From assembly GCA_041685935.1 (NCBI GenBank), contig JAWLES010000119.1, positions 1 to 7,492 of the forward strand: a stretch of DNA of 7,492 bases, in the 5' to 3' direction. This document shows positions 1 through 4,836 of this stretch, in pieces. Source of the stretch: JAIPEK01 sp041685935 (lineage in GTDB: Bacteria; Desulfobacterota; Desulfobacteria; Desulfobacterales; Desulfobacteraceae). The translations under genes and the position numbers were made by a program. Within the stretch, counting starts at the first letter, position 1; every line of letters starts with the position of its first letter. Under the pieces are notes generated by a model. The model was not told the origin of the DNA, ran no database searches, and saw only the letters and a list, made by a program, of their open reading frames with translations.

Positions 1-723
1 CTGGAGTCCCTCGTTGGCGTCATCGGTTTTCATCAGTTCGGTAAGGTAGTGATCCTCGATGTCCTGAAGAACGTTTGCCTCTTCATCAGCCAGGCCCTTG
101 AGAACGGCCTTGCGGGTATGTTTCATCACAATGCCGCTCATGGGCTTGAACTTGTCGATGAATTTTTCCGATTCCGCCTCGAAATCCTCATGGGAAACCA
201 CATGGTTGACAAGACCGAGGGCTTTTGCCTCTTCAGCTTTGATGATCTCCCCGGACAGGATCAGCTCCATTGCTTTTTTCCGCCCCATTATCCTGGGAAA
301 GAGCAGTGCCGCAATCGGGGGATATACCCCCACCTGGATTTCCGGCTGGCCGAACTTGGCTTTTTCGGACGCCACCACCATGTCGCAGAACACGGCAAGC
401 TCACATCCTCCGCCCAGGGCGGCGCCGTGTACAACAGCGATAGTGGGGACATTGAGTTTAGCCATATTCCGGAACATGCCGTGGAAGACCTGGATCATCT
501 TTTCGGCCATGCCGCCCATGTGTTCTCCCACATCGACTCCCGCGCTGAACGCCTTACCGTTTCCCCTGAACACCAGAAGATTGATCCCCTTCGGATCCAG
601 GCCGACAAGTGCGTCATTGATCTCCTCCATCATTTCAATGTTCAGGACGTTCAAGGGCTCGCGGTCCAGAACCAGTGTCGCCACCCGGTCCGAAACTTCC
701 AGCCGGATATGTTTATAACTCAT
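1..723 (-). CDS. bamR: Cyclohexa-1,5-dienecarbonyl-CoA hydratase-like crotonase (partial, C-terminus off the left edge)
   Basis: This crotonase-fold protein probably adds water to cyclohexa-1,5-diene-1-carbonyl-CoA, the product of benzoyl-CoA reduction, in the cytoplasm. 241 residues are visible. Family members run to about 255-260, so only a short C-terminal tail is missing. The oxyanion-hole region AALGGGCEL lies at residues 101-109. Both glutamates of hydratase-type crotonases are present: Glu108 in GGGCEL and Glu128 in FGQPEI. Two features favour the dienoyl-CoA hydratase (Dch/BamR) branch over ordinary enoyl-CoA hydratase. One is the FSAGVDVGEHM segment (59-69). The other is PPIAALLFPRIMG (135-147), where common hydratases have a GGTQRL-type sequence. 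The start ATG follows an AAGGAG Shine-Dalgarno, 21 nt after the SDR stop, so the gene is co-transcribed with the SDR and the BamQ-like gene. The crotonase family is certain. The substrate rests on remembered family motifs plus the neighbouring BamQ-like gene. A generic enoyl-CoA hydratase is the alternative. Confidence 0.8.
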   Translation of the reverse strand, partial: MSYKHIRLEVSDRVATLVLDREPLNVLNIEMMEEINDALVGLDPKGINLLVFRGNGKAFSAGVDVGEHMGGMAEKMIQVFHGMFRNMAKLNVPTIAVVHGAALGGGCELAVFCDMVVASEKAKFGQPEIQVGVYPPIAALLFPRIMGRKKAMELILSGEIIKAEEAKALGLVNHVVSHEDFEAESEKFIDKFKPMSGIVMKHTRKAVLKGLADEEANVLQDIEDHYLTELMKTDDANEGLQ

Positions 724-744
724 AGCCAAATCTCCTTATCTTTT

Positions 745-1494
745 TTATCCCACGTAACCGCCGTCCACCCCGAGTACCTGGCCGGTGATATATCCGCTTT
801 CGTCGGATGCAAAGAACACGAACGCCGGTGAAATCTCCTCGGGGTCGGCAAACCTGCCGAGCTGAATTCTGGACTCGTAAATTTTCCTGAGTTTTTCGTC
901 GGTCTGAAGCTTATGGGTCATTTCGGTTTTGGTGATGCCCGGACAGATCACGTTGGCCGTGATATTGTACCGTCCAAGCTCCCGGGCGGCGGATTTGGTA
1001 AACCCGATGATGCCGGCCTTGGCCGAGCTGTAGTTGATCTGGCCGATGGTACCGTACAACCCGGCCGTTGAGATCACATTAATGATCCGGCCGGACTGCT
1101 GTTCCTTCATGATTTTCCCCGCCTGCCGGCAGGTGTTGAACGCGCCTTTCAAATGAATATCAATGACCCGGTCCCAGTCCTCTTCGGTCATTTTCCAGAG
1201 CATGGCCGGTTTGGACATGCCGGCATTGTTCACCAGGATGTCGATGCCGCCAAAGTTTTCCACACAGGCATCGATCATGTTTTTACAATCATTGGAATCC
1301 GCCACGTCCGCTTTTACACAGGCACCTTTTCTTCCAAGTTTTTCGATCTCTTGAACCACTTCTCTGGCTGCCGTGTCATTGGAATGGTAATTGATCAGGA
1401 CGTCCGCTCCCTCTTTTGCATACGCCAGAGCGACCGCCCGGCCGATTCCCCGTCCGCCTCCGGTAACCACAGCTTTTTTCTCTTTCAGTCTCAT
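745..1494 (-). CDS. FabG-like short-chain dehydrogenase/reductase, probable 3-hydroxyacyl-CoA dehydrogenase
   Basis: This is a classical SDR of 249 residues, a typical length. It has the cofactor-binding TGGGRGIG (residues 11-18), Asp63 after the third strand, NNAG (89-92), catalytic Ser142, and Tyr155 and Lys159 in YSSAK. The C-terminal GQVLGVDGGY is standard for the FabG group. The position usually held by the tetrad Asn (in NLKG) is His114 in the sequence IHLKGAF. As I recall, a similar VHLKG form occurs in peroxisomal multifunctional-enzyme 3-hydroxyacyl-CoA dehydrogenases. The gene sits between the BamQ-like and BamR-like genes. A role in oxidising a 3-hydroxyacyl-CoA of the ring-cleavage pathway, for example 3-hydroxypimeloyl-CoA, is therefore plausible but inferred. 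A 3-oxoacyl-ACP reductase would look much the same. The start is supported by AAGGAGG (1500-1506), 5 nt before ATG. That ribosome site directly abuts a degenerate repeat copy. Confidence 0.88.
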   Translation of the reverse strand: MRLKEKKAVVTGGGRGIGRAVALAYAKEGADVLINYHSNDTAAREVVQEIEKLGRKGACVKADVADSNDCKNMIDACVENFGGIDILVNNAGMSKPAMLWKMTEEDWDRVIDIHLKGAFNTCRQAGKIMKEQQSGRIINVISTAGLYGTIGQINYSSAKAGIIGFTKSAARELGRYNITANVICPGITKTEMTHKLQTDEKLRKIYESRIQLGRFADPEEISPAFVFFASDESGYITGQVLGVDGGYVG

Positions 1495-1507
1495 TCGGGC
1501 CTCCTTT

Positions 1508-1558
1508 TTATATGAAAGTCCTTGCTATTTTCCCGGCATCAGCCGATCCGGTATAACC
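1508..1558 (-). repeat. Degenerate 51-nt repeat, copy A (upstream of the SDR gene)
   Basis: This copy matches 2902-2952 at 41 of 51 positions without gaps. Positions 1515-1558 match at 37 of 44. The shared core on the minus strand is GCCGGGAAAAT. Copy A begins 1 nt upstream of the SDR Shine-Dalgarno. Its distal 24 nt (1535-1558) also form the left arm of an inverted repeat. In one minus-strand frame both copies end in TAA at the same place. However, the mismatches are not periodic in three, so conserved coding is unlikely. The function is unknown. It could be a decayed dispersed element or a regulatory sequence. Confidence 0.7.
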
Positions 1559-1572
1559 TTCCGCTCAGTCTC

Positions 1573-1591
1573 GCAGCCCGTCCAGGGCTGC
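1573..1591 (-). other. Stem-loop: 7-bp GC-rich stem, 5-nt loop
   Basis: GCAGCCC and GGGCTGC pair perfectly around a 5-nt loop. This is the second hairpin in the direction of transcription within the inverted-repeat element. No T-run follows it on the minus strand, so it does not look like an intrinsic terminator. Confidence 0.7.
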
Positions 1592-1599
1592 TCCGAGGG

Positions 1600-1647
1600 A
1601 AATGCCGGAACCGGTCACGTCGTGTGACCGGTAACCGACCGGCATTT
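1600..1647 (-). other. Compound stem-loop: two stacked 9-bp stems
   Basis: The outer stem is AAATGCCGG with CCGGCATTT (1600-1608 and 1639-1647). The inner stem is ACCGGTCAC with GTGACCGGT (1610-1618 and 1624-1632), closing a 5-nt loop. The two stems are separated by 1 nt on one side and 6 nt on the other. Eighteen Watson-Crick pairs within 48 nt make this the strongest local fold I found in the window. There is no T-run after it, so a structural, REP-like or mRNA-processing role is more likely than simple termination. Confidence 0.75.
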
Positions 1648-1709
1648 GAATCCGCTACAGGTTACACCGGATCGTCTGCTGCCTCTGTTCGGAACATTCA
1701 TATTTCGTT

Positions 1710-1725
1710 ATGTCCAAAAGGACAT
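1710..1725 (-). other. Small stem-loop just after the BamQ-like stop codon
   Basis: ATGTCC and GGACAT form a 6-bp stem with a 4-nt loop, 5 nt beyond the stop codon. The sequence that follows on the minus strand is AACGAAAT, not a T-run. It may protect the 3' end of a processed transcript. It is a poor intrinsic terminator. Confidence 0.45.
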
Positions 1726-1730
1726 GGCAG

Positions 1731-2837
1731 TTATTCAAAATCCGGTACAAGTACGATTCTTCTGTCCGGGGGTGTGTGGTGCGCCTCTTCAAACGCCTCT
1801 TTTATCTGCGACATGGGCCGGGTCCGGGCGAATTCTTGAAGATTGATTCTGTTTTTCAGGACCATGTCCAGCACCACCGGGTAATATTCCGGGAGACACC
1901 CCCAGGTGCCGATCACTTCAGCGTCAAACGCCATAAGCCGGCTCAAGGAGAAGTCCACGCTGCCTACCCCGAAGCCGACCACGATCATTTTTCCGGTGAA
2001 GCTTAAAACGGCAAGCCCCAGTTCCTGGCCGGGTATGGTGCCGCTTGATTCGAATATTTTCCACCCGTAGCCGGGAAGCCCCAGCTCCTTGCGCAGGGAC
2101 TTGAACTCCTTTGCCCCGTCCTTTGGGGTTTTATCCTTTACGTTGACGGTATAATCCGCACCAAAGGATTTCATCTTTTCAAGACGTTCCGCGCTGATGT
2201 CCACGGCCACTACCGTCCCGGCTCCCAACGCCTTGAGCTGTTGAACGATATACTGGCCCACGCCGCCCACGCCGATGACGATGGTATTGTCGCCCGGCTG
2301 GAAATCGGACCGTTTGATGGCCTGGTACGGAGTGGTTGCCGCATCCGCCACCACCGAAAAGAGTTCCAGCGGTATGCCGGCCCGGTCCTTGATTTCGCAA
2401 AGATCTATGGAGGGGACCGGAATGTGGCTTGCAAATCCCCCGTATGTGCCCATGCTGTTTCCCGGCATTCTCTGGTTCAGACACCGATTGCCCCTGCCGG
2501 TCTTGCACAAATAACACTGACGGCAGGGCATCACCGCCGGTATGATCACCTCTTTTCCGATCCAGTTCTCGTCCCCTGCCACAACCGTGCCGGAAATTTC
2601 GTGGCCCAGCGTCATGGGCGGTTTGGACACCGTGGGAACCCCCTGGTAGAAATACCCGAGATCCGTATGGCATACGCCGCAGCCGGCCACTTCCACAAGG
2701 ACTTCCCCCTGCTTAAGTTCCGGGACGTCAATTTTCGTTTTTTCCAGTTTTCCCGGCTTTGCCTTCTTGGTCTCCTTGTCAAAGACAGACGGTTCCACCA
2801 TCTGCCATGCTGAGATTTTGTCCGGTATCTTTGCCAT
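1731..2837 (-). CDS. bamQ: 6-hydroxycyclohex-1-ene-1-carbonyl-CoA dehydrogenase (Had/BamQ type)
   Basis: This zinc-dependent medium-chain dehydrogenase (368 residues) probably oxidises 6-hydroxycyclohex-1-ene-1-carbonyl-CoA to the 6-oxo compound with NAD+ in anaerobic benzoyl-CoA degradation. Catalytic-zinc residues are Cys56 in GCGVCHTD and His79 in LGHE. Asp165 in VVADAATTPYQ is the likely third ligand. The structural zinc site is Cys105, Cys108, Cys111 and Cys119. The Rossmann motif GVGGVGQ is at 189-195, and Asp213 ends the next strand, which favours NAD+. The stretches AWQMVEP (10-16), HTDLGYFYQGV (57-67), AVMPC (101-105) and TWGCLPEYYP (311-320) agree with my memory of the Thauera Had family. 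Residues 20-33 are a lysine-rich segment that may be an insertion. I chose the ATG at 2837 because AAGGAGG precedes it. An in-frame upstream start would translate a repeat array. The downstream BamR-like hydratase supports the assignment. A related zinc alcohol dehydrogenase remains possible. Confidence 0.85.
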   Translation of the reverse strand: MAKIPDKISAWQMVEPSVFDKETKKAKPGKLEKTKIDVPELKQGEVLVEVAGCGVCHTDLGYFYQGVPTVSKPPMTLGHEISGTVVAGDENWIGKEVIIPAVMPCRQCYLCKTGRGNRCLNQRMPGNSMGTYGGFASHIPVPSIDLCEIKDRAGIPLELFSVVADAATTPYQAIKRSDFQPGDNTIVIGVGGVGQYIVQQLKALGAGTVVAVDISAERLEKMKSFGADYTVNVKDKTPKDGAKEFKSLRKELGLPGYGWKIFESSGTIPGQELGLAVLSFTGKMIVVGFGVGSVDFSLSRLMAFDAEVIGTWGCLPEYYPVVLDMVLKNRINLQEFARTRPMSQIKEAFEEAHHTPPDRRIVLVPDFE

Positions 2838-2841
2838 TTTC

Positions 2842-2848
2842 CCTCCTT
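2842..2848 (-). promoter_or_regulatory. Ribosome binding site AAGGAGG that fixes the BamQ-like start
   Basis: AAGGAGG lies 4 nt before the ATG at 2837. It rules out the in-frame ATG 36 nt further upstream (at 2873). It also sits directly beside the 7-nt repeat array 2850-2870, so pairing of that array elsewhere could affect access to it. Confidence 0.85.
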
Positions 2849-2849
2849 G

Positions 2850-2870
2850 CAAGAAACTTGAAACAAGAAA
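2850..2870 (+). repeat. Three-unit 7-nt repeat array, CAAGAAA type
   Basis: The plus strand reads CAAGAAA, CTTGAAA, CAAGAAA in register. This is the complement of the unit found at 3034-3075, in the opposite orientation. Positions 2860-2870 can pair with 3052-3062 in the minus-strand transcript over 11 bp including one G·U. It lies between the gap interior and the Shine-Dalgarno of the BamQ-like gene. Confidence 0.7.
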
Positions 2871-2901
2871 CACATCACAGTCCCTGTTCCAGTTTCATGG
2901 T

Positions 2902-2952
2902 TTATTGTAAAGTCGTTGCCATTTTCCCGGCCTCAGTCAATCCCGTATCACC
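2902..2952 (-). repeat. Degenerate 51-nt repeat, copy B (upstream of the BamQ-like gene)
   Basis: This is the second copy of the repeat at 1508-1558, in the same orientation, with 41 of 51 positions identical and no gaps. It lies 64 nt before the BamQ-like start codon. Unlike copy A, it has no visible inverted partner nearby, so it looks like a solitary half. Confidence 0.7.
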
Positions 2953-2956
2953 GCCA

Positions 2957-2972
2957 TGATGCAGCAGCATCA
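2957..2972 (-). other. Stem-loop: 6-bp TGATGC/GCATCA stem
   Basis: TGATGC and GCATCA pair around a 4-nt loop, 4 nt from repeat copy B. No T-run follows on the minus strand. No function is evident. Confidence 0.45.
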
Positions 2973-3033
2973 AAATGAAGATCGAAACTTGACAGAAACT
3001 GCACCCTTTCGGCAAGTTACAAATATTAGGCCC

Positions 3034-3075
3034 CTTGTTTCCTGTCTCTTGTCTCTTGTTTCTTGTCTCTTGTCT
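3034..3075 (-). repeat. Six-unit 7-nt tandem repeat array starting at the DUF35 stop codon
   Basis: There are six units in register. On the plus strand they are CTTGTTT, CCTGTCT, CTTGTCT, CTTGTTT, CTTGTCT, CTTGTCT. On the minus strand these read as RGACAAG/AAACAAG-type units. The array begins at the stop codon of the DUF35 gene (3074-3076). A shorter array of the complementary unit closes the other end of the gap (2850-2870). Such short-unit arrays can expand or contract by slippage. I know of no defined function. Confidence 0.85.
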
Positions 3076-3505
3076 AAGGCCGGTGGAATACATAGTTGAT
3101 CCGCCCGTTTTTCAGCCGGTTGGGCGCTACAACTAGATCCATGCCTATTTTCACGCTGCCGGGGTCGATATCGTCCGCCAGCCGTCCGAACATCTTGAAA
3201 TCCTTGAAATTCACCACGGCAAGGGTATACGGCAGGTCCTCCTCGAACCCCACCGGACCGAATTTCATTTCACTGAAGGTTTCAAGAGTGCCCTTCCGGT
3301 CGACTTCCACCCACTCGAGCGAGTCCGAAAGACACCCGGGGCAGTCGGCACGCGGCGGAAAAAAGGTTTGTCCGCATTTTCCGCACCCCGAAGCCATGAC
3401 CTTTCCGTCCTCCAGGTAATCCATGAAGTCATTCACTTTGGTGGTGGAGGTAAAGGACACGGTCCCGAATTTTTTGAAACGATCGTCGATCTCTTTTTTT
3501 CCCAT
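3074..3505 (-). CDS. DUF35 zinc-ribbon/OB-fold protein, thiolase partner subunit
   Basis: This 143-residue protein has an N-terminal rubredoxin-like zinc ribbon, with Cys41, Cys44, Cys55 and Cys58 as two CxxC pairs. An OB-fold region follows, with the typical FSEMKFGP and YTLAVVNFKDF segments (about 78-104). Small DUF35 proteins form stable complexes with SCP2-type thiolases. Known cases are the archaeal acetoacetyl-CoA thiolase/HMG-CoA synthase complex and BbsA of the benzoylsuccinyl-CoA thiolase BbsAB. There they are thought to help bind the CoA part of the substrate. The gene begins 2 nt after the thiolase stop, and its Shine-Dalgarno lies in the last thiolase codons. The two are therefore very likely translated together and form one complex. 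A BbsA-like identity is possible, but no other bbs gene is visible. The family call is firm. The exact substrate is not. Confidence 0.9.
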   Translation of the reverse strand: MGKKEIDDRFKKFGTVSFTSTTKVNDFMDYLEDGKVMASGCGKCGQTFFPPRADCPGCLSDSLEWVEVDRKGTLETFSEMKFGPVGFEEDLPYTLAVVNFKDFKMFGRLADDIDPGSVKIGMDLVVAPNRLKNGRINYVFHRP

Positions 3506-3507
3506 TT

Positions 3508-4674
3508 TTACCTCCCGAGTATGGTAACGTTTCCGTACAGGCCGACACCGCCGATATTGTGCACAAGTCCGATTTCAGGATTTTTCACCTGCATCTCTCC
3601 GGCCTCGCCCCGAAGCTGGAGCACCACGGTGCGAACCTGGGAGCCGCCCGTGGCACCTATGGGATGCCCCTTGGAAAGAAGCCCGCCGTCGATGTTCACC
3701 GGAATCCGGCCATCCTTGTACGTTTCTTTGTTCCGGATGAGCTCGGCACCCTGTCCGGGTTCTGCAAATCCCAGGTTCTCGTAAGCCATGAGTTCGGCAA
3801 TGGTAAAGCAGTCGTGGACCTCTGCCACATCCACATCCGCCGCCTTTATCCCGGCCATTTGATAGGCCTGTTCCGCTGCGGTTTTCGCTGCGGTGAGACC
3901 GGTGAAGATGTCCCTCTCGGACATGTTTACGCTGTTGGTGGCGCTGCCCGCCCCGAGAATCCATACCGGCTTGTCACTGATTTTCTTTGCCGTTTTCTCG
4001 TTCGCCACGATGATGCAGGAGCTGCCGTCTGCATTGGCGCAGCAGTCCCCCACCCGCAGCGGTGACGAGACCGGACCGGCCATTTTGCTTTCCGGATCGG
4101 TGAGTTTTTCCATTGTCAGCTCTTTCCTGAACACGGCTTTGTCATTGACTACCCCGTAAGTGGAGGACTTCATGCGTATCTGCGCCAGGTCCTCGCCGGT
4201 TGTGCCGTATCTGTCCATGTGTGCCCGGGCGTACAGGGCATAGTATGCCGGCATCATGGTGCCGAAGGGGCTCTCCCACTGGATGTCCGTTCCCCTGCCC
4301 ATTCTCTCCTGGGATTCGGCGGACGATATTTCCGACATCTTCTGTACCCCGATCACCGCCACGCAGTCGTGCAAACCCGATTCCACCAGGCTGTAGGCAA
4401 GCTTCAACCCGGTACTGCTGGATGAGCACAGGGTTTCCACGTAAAACGTGGGCTGGGGATTCAATCCAAGGTATTCCGCGATCACACCGGCAGGTGAACG
4501 CTGTTTGTCATATTCCGGTGCCGAACAAACGATGGAAGCATCAATCCGGCCTGACTCAATGCCGCAGTCAAGTGCCGCTTCCCTGTAGGCGTCAAACGCA
4601 AGTTCCTTTATCGAACCCGGATAGGTTCTGACAAAGTGGCTCTGTCCCACGCCTATAATTCCGACTTTTCCCAT
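3508..4674 (-). CDS. SCP2-type acyl-CoA thiolase (DUF35-dependent)
   Basis: This thiolase of 388 residues would cleave a 3-oxoacyl-CoA with free CoA. The nucleophile is Cys83 in ETLCSSSSTG. The HDCF motif at 287-290 supplies His287 and Cys289, and His337 is in SKGHPIGATG. The classical C-terminal CxG motif is replaced by HNIGGVG (372-378), which marks the SCP2/lipid-transfer branch rather than the FadA type. I chose ATG 4674 because AGGAGG lies just upstream. The in-frame extension to a GTG at 4743 adds 23 residues unlike any thiolase start. It is the first gene after a strong promoter and is tightly coupled to DUF35. With the BamQ- and BamR-like genes in the same operon, 3-oxopimeloyl-CoA is a reasonable substrate. 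The closest described arrangement is BbsAB of toluene degradation, so benzoylsuccinyl-CoA or another aryl or branched substrate cannot be excluded. Confidence 0.9.
   Translation of the reverse strand: MGKVGIIGVGQSHFVRTYPGSIKELAFDAYREAALDCGIESGRIDASIVCSAPEYDKQRSPAGVIAEYLGLNPQPTFYVETLCSSSSTGLKLAYSLVESGLHDCVAVIGVQKMSEISSAESQERMGRGTDIQWESPFGTMMPAYYALYARAHMDRYGTTGEDLAQIRMKSSTYGVVNDKAVFRKELTMEKLTDPESKMAGPVSSPLRVGDCCANADGSSCIIVANEKTAKKISDKPVWILGAGSATNSVNMSERDIFTGLTAAKTAAEQAYQMAGIKAADVDVAEVHDCFTIAELMAYENLGFAEPGQGAELIRNKETYKDGRIPVNIDGGLLSKGHPIGATGGSQVRTVVLQLRGEAGEMQVKNPEIGLVHNIGGVGLYGNVTILGR
3511..3516 (-). promoter_or_regulatory. DUF35 ribosome binding site inside the thiolase 3' end
   Basis: GGGAGG forms the last two sense codons of the thiolase (Gly-Arg), immediately before its TAA stop. 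It lies 5 nt from the DUF35 ATG. Terminating ribosomes would cover the site, a typical layout for translational coupling of two subunits of one complex. Confidence 0.85.
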
Positions 4675-4678
4675 ATTT

Positions 4679-4684
4679 CCTCCT
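4679..4684 (-). promoter_or_regulatory. Ribosome binding site AGGAGG that fixes the thiolase start
   Basis: A consensus AGGAGG lies 4 nt before the ATG at 4674, followed by the MGKVGIIGVG start typical of this thiolase family. It decides against the upstream in-frame GTG. Confidence 0.88.
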
Positions 4685-4766
4685 TTGCAGGAATCGCAAG
4701 GTCCGTTATCGCCTTGAAGTGGCGGAAGTTGCCTACTGCACACAGCTGCAGCAACATTACAGTTAA

Positions 4767-4795
4767 TTTATAGCTATATTCCAGCTAGCCGTCAA
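4767..4795 (-). promoter_or_regulatory. Sigma70-type promoter for the thiolase-to-BamR operon
   Basis: On the minus strand, TTGACG (4790-4795) is followed by a 17-nt spacer and TATAAA (4767-4772). Each hexamer has 5 of 6 consensus positions at ideal spacing. Transcription would begin near 4760, leaving a leader of roughly 85 nt before the thiolase ATG. A perfect 10-bp palindrome, TATAGCTATA (4769-4778), overlaps the -10 box, and GCTAGC (4784-4789) lies in the spacer. Either could be part of an operator, though AT-rich palindromes this short arise easily by chance. This is the best promoter I see in the window. It sits at the boundary between the electron-transfer genes and the acyl-CoA genes. 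Confidence 0.7.
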
Positions 4796-4836
4796 TACCA
4801 ATTTTGCATTCATTGAAAAAAGAAGCGTTCTGTTTG

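Larger units (their letters stand above)
1535..1683 (-). repeat. 149-nt structured intergenic element closed by 24-nt inverted repeats
   Basis: The arms 1535-1558 and 1660-1683 are inverted repeats matching at 21 of 24 positions. One difference becomes a G·U pair in minus-strand RNA but an A·C mismatch in plus-strand RNA, which slightly favours folding in the transcribed direction. The arms enclose a 7-bp hairpin (1573-1591) and a compound hairpin (1600-1647). Together they would make a three-way-junction fold between the BamQ-like and SDR genes. No open reading frame of note lies inside. It could be a small non-autonomous mobile element, a REP-like repeat, or an RNA element that tunes expression within the operon. 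No target-site duplication is visible. Confidence 0.65.

Noticed and set aside
49..831. Plus-strand 260-codon open frame opposite the crotonase gene
   Set aside because: It lies antisense to a clear crotonase gene and the start of the SDR gene. The product has no recognisable domain and is rich in His and Phe, as expected for an antisense shadow.
1495..3073. The two gaps 1495-1730 and 2838-3073 are both exactly 236 nt
   Set aside because: Apart from the 51-nt repeat, their sequences do not align, and the repeat sits at different distances from the gene starts. The equal length is most likely coincidence.
3034..3075. Repeat array as a CRISPR
   Set aside because: The units are 7 nt and contiguous, with no spacers, and no cas gene is present.
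2902..3093. Minus-strand open frame of 63 codons across the DUF35-BamQ gap
   Set aside because: It begins inside the DUF35 gene in another frame and reads through the 7-nt repeat array, giving a repetitive RQET-type peptide. It has no ribosome site of its own.
4675..4743. 23-residue N-terminal extension of the thiolase from a GTG
   Set aside because: A consensus AGGAGG directly precedes the ATG at 4674, where family-like sequence begins. The extension lies downstream of the proposed transcription start but has no homology-like features.
4814..4831. Possible intrinsic terminator after the flavoprotein gene
   Set aside because: The minus strand has AGAA, CGC, TTCT and then a T-run, but a 4-bp AT-rich stem is too weak to call a terminator. 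Read-through into the next operon remains possible.
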